From: Chryseobacterium arthrosphaerae
GTDB taxonomy: Bacteria > Bacteroidota > Bacteroidia > Flavobacteriales > Weeksellaceae
Assembly: GCF_001684965.1 (NCBI RefSeq)
Contig: NZ_MAYG01000001.1
Location: forward strand, 2,170,001 to 2,234,000
Direction of reading: 5' to 3'
DNA length: 64,000 nt
Shown: positions 9,094 through 19,060 of the stretch, one piece after another
Layout: each line of letters opens with the position of its first letter
Position numbering within the stretch: position 1 is the stretch's first letter
Made by a program: the position numbers and the translations under genes
Notes under the pieces: model-generated
What the model was told of the DNA's origin: nothing
Databases searched by the model: none
The model's input: the letters and a program-made list of their open reading frames with translations, nothing else

Positions 9094-9645
9094 CTAGTTT
9101 AAAGTTTCAAAATAATGGATAACCCCTACTTCAGGCAGGTGGTGCTGACCATTGTTACATTCAGGTTCCTGATTCTTACTGTTTTCCAGAAAAGAATTAC
9201 TGTAAAGGGCATAGGAAGGCTGTTCTGCCACACCGTTTTTCAAAAGCTGGTGAGCTTCCACAATCGTTTTTCCATATAGTTTTCTGAAATTCCCGATGTT
9301 ATACTGTGAAAAGGATCCATAATGAACAATAAATTTGAGGGACAGGTCAATGGTGGTGCTTAAGCTCTTACTGAGCTCTTCAATCTTTCTGTTGAAAGCA
9401 CTTCTCATGTTCCAGAGCATCTTTGAGATGCTTTTGTAAGACGGGCTTTCATCATAACGGTAAAATAAAATGGCATCTCCCTCAATCTCGGAAATCTCGA
9501 AATACTGATCATTCACATCAATCAGGGTAGACAGCAGCTGCCTTACGATATATTCCCCGGTGTACAGTTTTGTATTGAACACAAATTCGGTAAATCCGCT
9601 GAAATCCGGAATAAGAATGATCCCCTCTTGTATATTTGTCTTCAT
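9094..9645 (-). CDS. DUF2652 family protein (nucleotide-cyclase-like fold)
   Basis: The start (EGIILIPDFSGFTEFV), the middle segment SEIEGDAILFYR and KLYGKTIVEAHQLLKN fit the DUF2652 family. DUF2652 resembles class III adenylate/guanylate cyclase domains, in which the D-x-SGFT and EGDA segments correspond to strands around the metal site. Whether it makes a cyclic nucleotide is unknown. At 183 aa it is a single domain without a membrane segment or sensor. It lies downstream of the efflux operon on the same strand but behind a terminator, so it is probably a separate unit. Confidence 0.75.
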   Translation of the reverse strand: MKTNIQEGIILIPDFSGFTEFVFNTKLYTGEYIVRQLLSTLIDVNDQYFEISEIEGDAILFYRYDESPSYKSISKMLWNMRSAFNRKIEELSKSLSTTIDLSLKFIVHYGSFSQYNIGNFRKLYGKTIVEAHQLLKNGVAEQPSYALYSNSFLENSKNQEPECNNGQHHLPEVGVIHYFETLN

Positions 9646-9657
9646 AGTAATATGGAT

Positions 9658-9691
9658 TTAAAAACCTGCTTCATCATGAAAGACGAAGCAG
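9658..9691 (-). terminator. Intrinsic terminator of the efflux operon
   Basis: Minus strand CTGCTTC/GAAGCAG (9685-9691 with 9666-9672) with a 12-nt loop, then GTTTTT. It sits between the stop of the outer-membrane factor gene and the start of the DUF2652 gene. Confidence 0.75.
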
Positions 9692-9704
9692 ATTCAATTT
9701 TACT

Positions 9705-11129
9705 TTATTGCCATCCGCCGCCTACAGAACGGTACAGGGCTGTTATAGCATTCAGTCTTTGGGCTTTCAGGGAGGCCAGTTCCAGCTCTGCCTGGAGTTT
9801 ATTGGTCTGAGCTATAATAACTTCCACATAAGTTACTGAGTTATATTTAAATAAAAGATCAGCTTTCTGTACAGCTTCACCGGATTTCACGGCCAGTCCT
9901 TCAGCAATTTTCTGCTGTTCTTCCAGCTTCTGGATCTGCACCAGTGCATCAGATACTTCCCCCACGGCTTTTAAAACAGATTGTTTAAAACCGATTTCAG
10001 CCTGATCAGCAAGTACTTTAGACTGTTCGTACTGTGTTTTCAGCTGTTTCCCGTTCAGAATAGGCTGTGCAATAGCGCCGGCAGCCATCCCGAAAAGAGA
10101 TCCGGGAATACTGAACCATTTGCTGATCTGGAAAGCATTTACCCCACCCTGTGCCGTAATATTCAATGAAGGATACATATTTACTTTTGCTATATGGATC
10201 GCTGCGGCACTTTTTCTTACTTCAAGTTCTGCCGTTTTGATATCCGGTCTGTAGCTCAGCAATTCTGAAGGAATACCTGTTCCTATCTGATCCGGAGACT
10301 GCACATTATCCAGACCCGCATTTCTTTCAATCTTCCCGGGCATGGAACCGGTCAGCAGGCTCAAAGCATTTTCCTGAGTGGCAACCGAACTTTCAATTGC
10401 CGGAATTGTTTTCAGAATCTGATCCTTCACAATTTCCTGCTGCTGTACCGCCAGAGCAGTTGTCAATCCCAGTTCCTGTTGTTTTGTCAGAAATTTCAGG
10501 GTGTTATCAGCGTAGATTAAATTGGATTTTGTAATCTCCAGCTGTGTGTCCAGCATCAGCAGGTTATAATACCCTTGCACAACTGCAGCCACCAACTGGG
10601 TTTTTACCGCCTTTGCCGCTTCCTGGGTTTTAAGATAATCGGCCAGGGCCTGCTCTTTCCTTCCTCTGATCTTTCCCCAGATATCCGCTTCCCACGAAAT
10701 ATTGACAGACGCTGTATAATCTTCCATATACCTCTTTCCCATAAACTGGCCGGCCATCATTCCGTTCATACTGTTATCCGACGGGCGGCTGATATTGGCA
10801 TTGGCGGCAGCATTGATGACGGGAACATTTCCCCATTTACTCTGGGTATAGGCCAGAGAGGCAAATTCTATCTGTTTCAAAGCCACCAGAAGATCATTGT
10901 TCTGCACCATGGCTTTATCGATCAGACCTACCAGAACCGGATCTTTGAAAAAGTCTTTATAACTGATCTTTGCAATATTTTCATGAGGATCCGCAACAAT
11001 ACTGTCGCCTCTGAAGGCTTCAGGCATTTTCACTTCAGGCTGTTCATATTTCTGAACTTTACACGAAATAGCCGTTCCTGAAATGAATGCGATATATGCT
11101 ATATTTTTAATTTTCATTTTTAAAGTCAT
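9705..11129 (-). CDS. Efflux outer-membrane factor lipoprotein (TolC/OprM/NodT family)
   Basis: This is the outer-membrane channel of a tripartite RND efflux pump. The N-terminus carries a lipoprotein signal with lipobox TAISC (an ATG at 11117 four codons in would serve equally well as start). Two OEP repeats of long alpha-helical heptad-like stretches follow, with the family segments NISWEADIWGKIRGRKEQ and LLSYRPDIKTAELEVRKS. The length of 474 aa is normal. It is the last gene of the adaptor-pump-channel operon, starting 5 nt after the pump stop. Confidence 0.93.
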   Translation of the reverse strand: MTLKMKIKNIAYIAFISGTAISCKVQKYEQPEVKMPEAFRGDSIVADPHENIAKISYKDFFKDPVLVGLIDKAMVQNNDLLVALKQIEFASLAYTQSKWGNVPVINAAANANISRPSDNSMNGMMAGQFMGKRYMEDYTASVNISWEADIWGKIRGRKEQALADYLKTQEAAKAVKTQLVAAVVQGYYNLLMLDTQLEITKSNLIYADNTLKFLTKQQELGLTTALAVQQQEIVKDQILKTIPAIESSVATQENALSLLTGSMPGKIERNAGLDNVQSPDQIGTGIPSELLSYRPDIKTAELEVRKSAAAIHIAKVNMYPSLNITAQGGVNAFQISKWFSIPGSLFGMAAGAIAQPILNGKQLKTQYEQSKVLADQAEIGFKQSVLKAVGEVSDALVQIQKLEEQQKIAEGLAVKSGEAVQKADLLFKYNSVTYVEVIIAQTNKLQAELELASLKAQRLNAITALYRSVGGGWQ

Positions 11130-11134
11130 TTGAA

Positions 11135-14100
11135 TTAATATTCCCAGTCCGCATCCGTTACTACCCTTCCGTTGATTCTTTCATGTAAAGCCTGGAACAC
11201 CACAAAGAGAACCGGAACCACAAAAATCCCCAGGATCGTTCCGAAAAGCATTCCTGAAATAGCTGCATATCCGATAGAATGGTTACCCAACGCTGACGGA
11301 CCTACTACAAATATCAACGGAATCAGCCCGGTAATAAAGGCCAGAGAGGTCATCAGAATAGGACGCAAACGTGCTTTCGCACCTTCCACGGCAGAAGCAA
11401 TAAGACTTTTCCCCGCCCTGCGTCTCTGGATGGCAAACTCCACGATCAGAATACCGTTCTTCGCCAGTAATCCGATCAGCATCACCAAAGCAATCTGTAC
11501 ATAAATATTATTGGAGAGATCGGCAAATGTAATCCCGACAAACACTCCCGACAAACCTACCGGAATGGCGATCAATACAGCCAAAGGAAGGATATAGCTT
11601 TCATATTGCGCAGACAGCAGGAAGAATACAAACACGATACAAAGCCCGAAGATCATCACTGACTGAGAGCTGGAACCTGCCTCTTCACGGCTCATTCCTT
11701 TATAATCAAAGGTATATCCCGGAGGAAGTACCTGCTTGCTTACTTCTTCAACGGCAGCCATCGCCTGTCCCGTACTGTATCCCGGAGCAGCCATTACGGT
11801 CAAGTTGGATGAATTGAACAGATTAAAACGGTCTACCACCTCGGCACCGGTAACCTGCTTTAAACTTACCAGTGTATTGACGGGCACCATTTGTCCTAAA
11901 TTATTTTTCACGAAAATTCCGTTCAGAGATTCTTTATCCTGCCTTGCCTCCGGAGTAGATTGTACAAGTACCCTGTAATATTTTCCGAACCTGTTGAAAT
12001 CCGAAGCCTGAATACTTCCGTAATATCCCTGCATCACACCCAAAACATCTGAAACATTTACCCCCAGCTGGGCAGATTTCACTTCATCTACAAGCACTTC
12101 AAACTGCGGATATGTAACATCAAACGTAGTAAATGCCACCGCCACTTCAGGTCTCTGCATCAGTGCTCCCATCATTCCGTAGGAAATATTTCCCAGATTC
12201 TGAAGCTCTCCGTTTGTACGGTCCTGAAGCACCAGTTCCATTCCGCTTGTATTTCCGAAACCGTCTACCGTTGGCGTATTAATTACCAGGAAATTCGCTC
12301 TTTTATCCTGGGAAAGCATTCCCTGGGTCTGGCCGATGATCTCATTAATATTGTTCACGGCCCCTCTTTCACCTGATTTTTTTAATTTAACAAAAATAGA
12401 AGCTGCCGAAGATGACATAGACCCGCTGAAGAGGTTTAATCCGTCCACAGAAATCACTTTCTCTACTGCAGGATTCTTCATCAGCAGATCTTCCGTGTCG
12501 GAAACTACTTTTGAAGTTCTGTCCTTGGAGGCTCCCGGAGCCAGATTGGCTGTTACAATAATGAAACTCTGGTCTTCATCGGGAATAAATCCTTTAGGGG
12601 TGGTCATCGACATCCAAGCAAACAATCCTCCGAATGCCACAATGATCACCAGCGCTATCCATTTTCTTTTTAAAAGGAATAATACTGCTTTTCCATAACG
12701 GAAGGTCAGTTTATTAAAGCTTGCGTTAAATCCGGCGAAGAAACGATCCTTAAAATTCATTTTTTCATGAGTCCCCCCATGATGCTGTTTCAGGAACAAA
12801 GCACATAATGCAGGACTCAGTGTCAATGCATTGATCGCTGAAATAACAATGGCAATGGCCAGCGTAAGGGCAAACTGCTGATAAAACAGACCTGTAGAAC
12901 CGCTCATAAATGCTACGGGAACAAAGACCGCAGACATGATCAGCGTAATAGAAACAATAGCTCCCGTAATCTCGCTCATGGCAGACATGGTAGCGGCTCT
13001 AGGATTCAGTTTTTTGTGTTCCATTTTAGCGTGCACGGCTTCTACCACCACAATCGCATCATCTACAACGATACCAATGGCCAGTACAAGTGCAAACAAC
13101 GTCAGAATATTGATAGAGAACCCGAAGACCTTCATAAAGAAGAAGGTTCCTACGATAGATACCGGAACTGCAATTGCCGGAATCAGCGTTGAACGGAAAT
13201 CCTGCAGGAAAATATACACTACAATAAATACGAGTATAAATGCTTCTATCAATGTATGAATTACCTGCTCAATTGACTGGTCCAGTGCTTCTTTTGTGGC
13301 ATAGGGAATTTCATAATCCATTCCGGCCGGGAAGGATTTTTCGAGTTCTTTCATTCTTTCCTGAAGGGCAATCTGTACTTCATTGGCGTTTGATCCCGCC
13401 ATCTGGAAGATCGCCATCGTTACGGAAGGTTTTTTATTAAAATTGGAAGAAACCGTATAGCTGTAAGCTCCGAACTCTACCCGGGCAATATCTTTTAATT
13501 TCAAAACAGAGCCATCGCTCAAAGCTTTGACGGTAATATTCTCATACTGTTGAGGTTCGGTGAATTTCCCTTTGTAACGGAGCACATATTCCATCACTTC
13601 CTTACTTCTTTCTCCCAATCTTCCCGGAGCCGCTTCAAGATTCTGGGTCTGGATGGCACGGGAAACATCAGACGGAGTAAGATTATATGAGGTCAGTTTA
13701 TTCGGATCAAGCCATATACGCATAGAGTAATCTTTATTACCATATACCATGGCATCTCCCACTCCTTTTACCCTTTTGAGTTCCGGCACGATATTGATCT
13801 TTGCATAGTTTTCAAGGAAAAGATCGTCCATTGAGCCGTCTTTACTCGTCAGGGAAACCATTGCAATCATACTGTTCTGTCTTTTTACCGTCGTAATTCC
13901 GGCCTGGATTACCTCAGCAGGAAGCTGGTTTGTCACCTGCGCTACCCTGTTCTGAACGTTAATCGCTGCCTGGTCCGGATCCGTTCCCAGCTTAAAGATA
14001 ACAGTGATACTCAGCGTTCCGTCATTACTTGCTGTAGAGGTAATATAATCCATATTTTCTACGCCATTGATCGCATTTTCCAGCGGCGGAGCTACCGATC

Positions 14101-14275
14101 TGGCAATGGTCTCTGCATTGGCTCCAGGATAGGCAGCAGTTACCATAACGGTAGGCGGTGCAATATCCGGAAATTTGGTAATCGGAAGGCTTACCATCCC
14201 TACAATCCCCAGAATAACAAGCAATACGGAAATAACCGTTGCCAGTACGGGTCTTTTTATAATTTTCTTTAACAT
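11135..14275 (-). CDS. RND efflux pump, inner-membrane transporter (AcrB/MexB, HAE1)
   Basis: The proton-driven pump of the tripartite system, 1046 aa, full AcrB length. It shows the N-terminal helix and pore-domain start FPDIAPPTVMVTAAYPGA, the paired aspartates of the proton relay in helix 4 (VLAIGIVVDDAIVVVEAVH) and the C-terminal helices. Twelve membrane helices in two halves, each with a large periplasmic loop, are expected. It starts 9 nt after the adaptor gene. Family members export drugs, dyes, detergents and bile salts; the substrate here is unknown. Confidence 0.95.
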   Translation of the reverse strand: MLKKIIKRPVLATVISVLLVILGIVGMVSLPITKFPDIAPPTVMVTAAYPGANAETIARSVAPPLENAINGVENMDYITSTASNDGTLSITVIFKLGTDPDQAAINVQNRVAQVTNQLPAEVIQAGITTVKRQNSMIAMVSLTSKDGSMDDLFLENYAKINIVPELKRVKGVGDAMVYGNKDYSMRIWLDPNKLTSYNLTPSDVSRAIQTQNLEAAPGRLGERSKEVMEYVLRYKGKFTEPQQYENITVKALSDGSVLKLKDIARVEFGAYSYTVSSNFNKKPSVTMAIFQMAGSNANEVQIALQERMKELEKSFPAGMDYEIPYATKEALDQSIEQVIHTLIEAFILVFIVVYIFLQDFRSTLIPAIAVPVSIVGTFFFMKVFGFSINILTLFALVLAIGIVVDDAIVVVEAVHAKMEHKKLNPRAATMSAMSEITGAIVSITLIMSAVFVPVAFMSGSTGLFYQQFALTLAIAIVISAINALTLSPALCALFLKQHHGGTHEKMNFKDRFFAGFNASFNKLTFRYGKAVLFLLKRKWIALVIIVAFGGLFAWMSMTTPKGFIPDEDQSFIIVTANLAPGASKDRTSKVVSDTEDLLMKNPAVEKVISVDGLNLFSGSMSSSAASIFVKLKKSGERGAVNNINEIIGQTQGMLSQDKRANFLVINTPTVDGFGNTSGMELVLQDRTNGELQNLGNISYGMMGALMQRPEVAVAFTTFDVTYPQFEVLVDEVKSAQLGVNVSDVLGVMQGYYGSIQASDFNRFGKYYRVLVQSTPEARQDKESLNGIFVKNNLGQMVPVNTLVSLKQVTGAEVVDRFNLFNSSNLTVMAAPGYSTGQAMAAVEEVSKQVLPPGYTFDYKGMSREEAGSSSQSVMIFGLCIVFVFFLLSAQYESYILPLAVLIAIPVGLSGVFVGITFADLSNNIYVQIALVMLIGLLAKNGILIVEFAIQRRRAGKSLIASAVEGAKARLRPILMTSLAFITGLIPLIFVVGPSALGNHSIGYAAISGMLFGTILGIFVVPVLFVVFQALHERINGRVVTDADWEY

Positions 14276-14284
14276 GATTTCTTC

Positions 14285-15430
14285 TTACGATTTTTTCTGT
14301 TGAGCATTTTTCTTTTGTGCCACTACAGGAGTTCCCGGCTGCAATCTGTCGAAACCGCTGACAATGTATTCGTCACCGGCCTTAAGCCCTTTGGATACAA
14401 TAAAATGATCACCTGCTTTGCCATCTACTTCTATCGGTAGCATCGCAGCTTTTCCTCCTTGAACAGAAAACACAAAGACCTTATCCTGAATGGTTCTGGT
14501 AGAAGCCACAGGAAGTAAAACAACATTGCTGTAAAACTGATCCAGTATTACTTTACCGGTATTTCCGCTTCTCAGTATATTCTTCGGATTGTTGAATTTT
14601 GCTCTTAACGTAATGGATCCGGTGGTTTTATTAAATTGTCCTTCCACCGCATCTATTCTGCCTTTCTCATCATACTTTTCTCCGCCTGAAAGCAGAAGGG
14701 AAACCGCAGGGGTATTTTTGATCACCTCATCAATGCTGCTTCCTGTATATTGTTTTTGGAAATTATTAAAATCATTTTCACTCAGGCTGAAGTAAGTATA
14801 CACCTGATGGATGTCTGACAGTAATGTGATCGGCTCCTGATTGCCCGGCGTCATCAGACTTCCCAGACGGTAATTGAATCTGCCTATAAATCCGCTTACG
14901 GGAGCCTTGATGGTGGAAAAATTAAGATTGATCTTTGCCGATTCAATGGATGAAGCCGACTGGCTTACCGCTCCTCTCGCAGCATTATAAGCAGCTTCCG
15001 CTTCTTTCACCTGAATTTCTGAAACCATTTTATTTCTGAACAGTTCTTTCTTTCTCTCAAGATCAATTTTAGCGGTTGAAAGGTTAGCCTGAGCGGTAAT
15101 CAGAGCTGCCTGAGCACTTTTCAGCTGCTCCCGGAAGACCTGGTCTTCAATTTTAAACAGGACCTGCCCTGCTCTTACAAAATCTCCTTCATCTACAAAA
15201 ATTCTGCTTAAATAGCCTGTTACCTGAGGTCTGATCTCCACATTGGAAATCCCTTCTACTGATGCGGCATATTCTCTGGAAACAGAAGCGTCACCCTGCT
15301 TCACTGTTGCTACAGGAAGTTCCGGTGCCTGCTGTTGATAAGACTGGTCTTGATTTTTTTTCCCACACCCCGCTACAACGATCAGCGAGAGGAAAAGTAT
15401 GGTTGATTTCTGAATAAAAAATCTTTGCAT
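14285..15430 (-). CDS. RND efflux periplasmic adaptor (AcrA/MexA family lipoprotein)
   Basis: The membrane fusion protein joins the pump and the outer-membrane factor. The frame is open from 15460 but the ATG at 15430 is preferred: it gives MQRFFIQK, a hydrophobic helix and the lipobox VVAGC, so the protein is probably lipidated. A biotinyl-lipoyl-like segment (GYLSRIFVDEGDFVRAGQ), a helical hairpin, the second lipoyl half (STIKAPVSGFIGRFNYRLG) and beta-barrel and membrane-proximal parts follow in order. About 381 aa. First gene of the operon. Confidence 0.93.
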   Translation of the reverse strand: MQRFFIQKSTILFLSLIVVAGCGKKNQDQSYQQQAPELPVATVKQGDASVSREYAASVEGISNVEIRPQVTGYLSRIFVDEGDFVRAGQVLFKIEDQVFREQLKSAQAALITAQANLSTAKIDLERKKELFRNKMVSEIQVKEAEAAYNAARGAVSQSASSIESAKINLNFSTIKAPVSGFIGRFNYRLGSLMTPGNQEPITLLSDIHQVYTYFSLSENDFNNFQKQYTGSSIDEVIKNTPAVSLLLSGGEKYDEKGRIDAVEGQFNKTTGSITLRAKFNNPKNILRSGNTGKVILDQFYSNVVLLPVASTRTIQDKVFVFSVQGGKAAMLPIEVDGKAGDHFIVSKGLKAGDEYIVSGFDRLQPGTPVVAQKKNAQQKKS

Positions 15431-15646
15431 AACAATATTCCTTTTTAAATTTCCGCACAAAATTCGAACGAAAAAAAGTGAATAGAATTATTCGAAAAAC
15501 TCCTTGTTTTGTCAGAAAGACTCCTAATTTAAAAAAACATGAGAAATATCATTTATAGAAGAAATAAATGATAATATTCGGTATTTTAAATCACATTTAT
15601 TACAAAATTTAGCAAAAAGACGTCAAAACACATACCTTCCTCATTA

Positions 15647-16561
15647 TCAATACAAATCATCTTTTCTGTATTCTAAAGGCGATCTGCCTGTATGTTTTTT
15701 AAAGAATTTACTGAAAGACGCCTGATCTGAAAACTTCAGCTGTGCCGCTACTTCATTCACATTCAGATTCGGATTTCTGAGCAACAGCCTGGCTTCTACC
15801 GCCAACACCTGATGAATAACATCCCTTGGTGACTTAAATGTGGTCTTATTGATGACCTTTGTAAGATATTTACGACTGATAAACAGCTTATCTGCGTAGA
15901 ACTGAACGTTATGCTCTTCTTTGAAATGCTCCTGTACAAGCTTGAAAAAACTGGTTGTAAGCTCATCTTCCCTATGGGTAACCAGATGAGGTTTTTCAAT
16001 TTTTTTGAAGTAGTTATCAATTTCATAGATCACCAGTGAGAAGTGATGCCAGATCATTTCATTAAAATAATAATTGTCTTTCTCTTTGTTGTTGAGCGCC
16101 TTCAGTTCATCCAGATGAAAATCCATTCTCCTGTACAGATCAGGTTCATTCCTTACAATATGCGCAGGGTCTGATGAAAGACTCTTCAGAACATTATTCG
16201 ATTTGTAATTAAAACCTGCATCGGAAATAAAATCAACGGAAAAGAAAATGTATTTCGCATGATAATCATCTGCGATATGATCTACCCAGAACGTTTCAGC
16301 GATGGGACAAAAAACGATATCTCCTTTGGATACCTGATAACCTCTGTCATCCAGCCTGAAACTCACACTCCCCTTCTGAACCATAAAAATGCAGAAATAA
16401 TCTGAACGGTAAGGAATATTCGGTTTTATAATATAGCTGGCCCTGTCGATTTCCATGACCACAAATTCCTGAATCCTGAGATCAAATTCAACCTGGGAAA
16501 GAACTTCATCAAAAGCCAGCTGCGAAACAAAATCGGATTCCTGTTGGATTTTTTTAGACAT
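15647..16561 (-). CDS. AraC family transcriptional regulator
   Basis: The 304-aa protein has an N-terminal cupin-like sensing part (about 20-150, including GSVSFRLDDRGYQVSKGDIV) and a C-terminal double helix-turn-helix of AraC type (about 205-300: FISRKYLTKVINKTT, NVNEVAAQLKFSDQASFSKF, then TGRSPLEYRK). It is 216 bp upstream of the efflux operon and in the same direction. Control of that operon is the obvious proposal but is inferred from position only. Confidence 0.92.
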   Translation of the reverse strand: MSKKIQQESDFVSQLAFDEVLSQVEFDLRIQEFVVMEIDRASYIIKPNIPYRSDYFCIFMVQKGSVSFRLDDRGYQVSKGDIVFCPIAETFWVDHIADDYHAKYIFFSVDFISDAGFNYKSNNVLKSLSSDPAHIVRNEPDLYRRMDFHLDELKALNNKEKDNYYFNEMIWHHFSLVIYEIDNYFKKIEKPHLVTHREDELTTSFFKLVQEHFKEEHNVQFYADKLFISRKYLTKVINKTTFKSPRDVIHQVLAVEARLLLRNPNLNVNEVAAQLKFSDQASFSKFFKKHTGRSPLEYRKDDLY

Positions 16562-16565
16562 GAAA

Positions 16566-16573
16566 CAAAATTA
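16566..16573 (-). promoter_or_regulatory. Possible -7 box of the AraC gene
   Basis: Minus-strand TAATTTTG fits TAnnTTTG and ends 4 nt before the ATG, which would give a leaderless or nearly leaderless transcript. The nearest upstream TTG is 25 bp away, longer than the spacing seen elsewhere in the window. Confidence 0.35.
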
Positions 16574-16634
16574 TAAGACGAAGGTAATAAATAGTTCCCA
16601 AAAAGTGAACAGGTAAAGACTTGCCTTTAGCCCG

Positions 16635-17387
16635 CTACAAGACAACTTCCACAATCAGCTCTTTTTCATACCCATTGTATTTCTCATCTATATACCCATG
16701 AGGATTACAGATCACCTCTGTTTCTCCAATGGTATACCTGCAAGGCGTATGAATATGCCCGTGAATCCAGTACAAAGGTTGATATTCCGTTATTATCTCC
16801 TCAAGATCGGATGCGTAAGCAGCTGTTAACGGGTCTTCTTTGTAAAGTTCCGGGACAGATTTTATACTGGGTGCATGATGGGTAACAACAATATTTTTCA
16901 ATGCTCCCGAATTTTCAAGACTTCCTTTTAACCATTGCTTGGAAAACTGGTGAATCTTAAAAGTATCCATTGTTCTCAATTTGGAATAGGAAGGATCACG
17001 CCTGATCATTTTGTAATCATTCATTTTAGGCTGACAGAGCATTCCATACTGAACGGGATTTCCAAAGATTGAAAAATCAGTCCATAAAGTAGCTCCGTGA
17101 AAACGGACTCCATCAATGTCTGCAAATGAATTTTCCAGGACAAAAACATTGGATCCCCGGGCATTTTCTTTGATTTTATTGAGTGTTTTCGGATATGAAC
17201 CTTTATAATATTCATGATTCCCAAGTACATACAGTACCGGCTTGTCAGGGATTGCACTTTTGATCCAATCAATACCTTTCGTTCCAAGGTTGACATCTCC
17301 CGCCAGAACAACAATATCCGCATTATCAAAACATAATTCCGTACTTCCGAATTCCCGGTGAAGATCACTGATGATTTGTATTTTCAT
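16635..17387 (-). CDS. Calcineurin-like metallophosphoesterase
   Basis: The five metal-binding motifs of the family are present in order: ISDLHREFG, VVLAGDVNLG, LGNHEYYKG, VTHHAPS and WIHGHIHTPC. At 250 aa it is a single catalytic domain without a signal peptide, so a cytoplasmic phosphodiesterase or phosphatase. The natural substrate cannot be told. A minus-strand TACCTTTG at 17411-17404 is a possible -7 box. It lies between the AraC gene and the MFS gene, all leftward, but spacing suggests separate expression. Confidence 0.88.
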   Translation of the reverse strand: MKIQIISDLHREFGSTELCFDNADIVVLAGDVNLGTKGIDWIKSAIPDKPVLYVLGNHEYYKGSYPKTLNKIKENARGSNVFVLENSFADIDGVRFHGATLWTDFSIFGNPVQYGMLCQPKMNDYKMIRRDPSYSKLRTMDTFKIHQFSKQWLKGSLENSGALKNIVVTHHAPSIKSVPELYKEDPLTAAYASDLEEIITEYQPLYWIHGHIHTPCRYTIGETEVICNPHGYIDEKYNGYEKELIVEVVL

Positions 17388-17460
17388 GATGAATAAGAGA
17401 AAACAAAGGTACTGATTAAAGAGAAAGAGAGAATAACGAATTTACCGATATGTCTTCATA

Positions 17461-17491
17461 AAAAAAGAACCGACACTTAAAGCACCGATTC
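17461..17491 (-). terminator. Terminator of the MFS exporter gene
   Basis: On the minus strand GAATCGGTGC pairs over all 10 positions with GTGTCGGTTC (four G.U pairs), 5-nt loop, followed by TTTTTT. Because of the wobble pairs the hairpin works well only in this direction. Confidence 0.7.
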
Positions 17492-17525
17492 TTTCCTCAT
17501 ATAGTTTGTGTAATTTTAAGGCCGC

Positions 17526-18917
17526 TTATGATGAAACGGCTACTTTTGCCTGCTTCACTTTTAAGCTTCTCAGTATAAAATAGAATAACATTCCGAGTGC
17601 TGAAAGAGCATATCCTGTTAAAATTATCAGATTCAGGCTTCCTACTGCAAAACCAGAAGGAAATACCTGGCTCATTAAAGTCATGAACGACAGCCCAATC
17701 CCAGCTCCCAGAAAGTAACTTGTAGAACTCAAACTTGATGCCAATCCGTAATTTGACGGTTCAACATCCTGAATTCCCATCACTGAAAGCGCTGTAAAAC
17801 AGAAGGTCATTCCTATTCCCGAAATGCATGCTGCCCCTAATAAAACAACAGTTAACGGATGTCCTGTATAAACCGAAATCAACAACAGCAATCCACCTGC
17901 CAGCATAAATAACCATCCTAAAACACCCATTTGTGAAGAGCTGAAACGTTTTGATATGTGAGGAAGGATAAATTTAGCCGTCAAAGCAGAAAGAATACTG
18001 AAAGGAACAAGCATTAACCCTGCAGAAGCGGCACTATAGCCCATATCTTTTTGCAGCATCAGGGAAATAAGAAACAGGAAGCCTATAAAAAACGCTCCCA
18101 ATGTAAAGAATACCGCATTTGAAACCACTAATGACCTGTGTCTGAATAACTGCAGATCAAACAAAGGCTCTGCCACGGATTTCAACCTGTAGAATACCAT
18201 GACCAAAAGCAATACAGCCAGCACCAAAGAGCCTGTTACGAAGAAAGGCTGATCTTTGATATGAACCAATTCGTGAGTTCCGTATGTTAAACTTAAAAGC
18301 CCTAATACCATTACTATTCCGGAAATAATATCCGTCTTCTGAACAGTTTCATTTTTCTCATCTGCCGGCAGGTAATAATAAGACAGAATCAGTGTGATAA
18401 AGAGAATCGGAACATTGATCAGGAAAACCCAATGCCAGCTGAGATAAGTACTGATAATTCCCCCTACTGAAAGACCACTTCCGGAACCAATTGCAGCGAA
18501 TGAACTGAAAATACCGATGGCACGGTTTCTCTCCTGTTCTTCTCTGAAGGTATTGGTAACAATTGACAGAGCTGATGGCATTACCAATGCAGCTCCTAAC
18601 CCCTGCAAAGCCCGAAATACGGCCAACACTTCAAATTTTTCCGATAGTCCTGCTCCTAAAGACGTCAGCATAAAGATCAAAGCTCCCCACAAGAACATTT
18701 TCTTTCTTCCGATCTGGTCTGAAAGCTTTCCTCCAATAATCAGAAAGCCTCCGAAAAACAATACATACAGGGTCTGCAGCCACTGAACGGTCTCTGCACC
18801 AATACCGAACTGCTGCTGAATAGAAGGAATCGTTAAATTAATAATGGCAATATCCAACGCTTCTACAAATGTTCCAACCGATGCTAAAATTAATATAATA
18901 TTCTTCCTTGTATCCAT
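17526..18917 (-). CDS. MFS drug exporter, DHA2 (EmrB/QacA) type
   Basis: A 463-aa inner-membrane protein with about 14 hydrophobic helices. It has the loop motif A (GGKLSDQIGRKKMFLWGA), the D-x-A-I-N-L-T-IPSIQ segment in helix 1 typical of DHA2 proteins, and the motif-C-like GSGSGLSVGGIISTYLSWHW followed by VFLINVPI. Proton antiport of drugs or metabolites is known for the family. It is divergent from an Lrp/AsnC-type gene with a 143-bp shared spacer. A minus-strand TAATTTTG at 18941-18934 may be its -7 box. Confidence 0.92.
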   Translation of the reverse strand: MDTRKNIILILASVGTFVEALDIAIINLTIPSIQQQFGIGAETVQWLQTLYVLFFGGFLIIGGKLSDQIGRKKMFLWGALIFMLTSLGAGLSEKFEVLAVFRALQGLGAALVMPSALSIVTNTFREEQERNRAIGIFSSFAAIGSGSGLSVGGIISTYLSWHWVFLINVPILFITLILSYYYLPADEKNETVQKTDIISGIVMVLGLLSLTYGTHELVHIKDQPFFVTGSLVLAVLLLVMVFYRLKSVAEPLFDLQLFRHRSLVVSNAVFFTLGAFFIGFLFLISLMLQKDMGYSAASAGLMLVPFSILSALTAKFILPHISKRFSSSQMGVLGWLFMLAGGLLLLISVYTGHPLTVVLLGAACISGIGMTFCFTALSVMGIQDVEPSNYGLASSLSSTSYFLGAGIGLSFMTLMSQVFPSGFAVGSLNLIILTGYALSALGMLFYFILRSLKVKQAKVAVSS

Positions 18918-19060
18918 GTATTCAAATTTCCTGCAAAATTAAAATTAACAGAACGAATATTAAAATTTAACCTTAAATTTGGAACGTTATTAATATTTTA
19001 AATCATACAAAAGAACAAAACAACTGTTAAAGCAGTTATAATCTATAAAAACAGAACAAA

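Noticed and set aside
10575..13440. Several plus-strand ORFs of 60-168 codons in the efflux operon
   Set aside because: Antisense shadows of the well-supported channel and pump genes.
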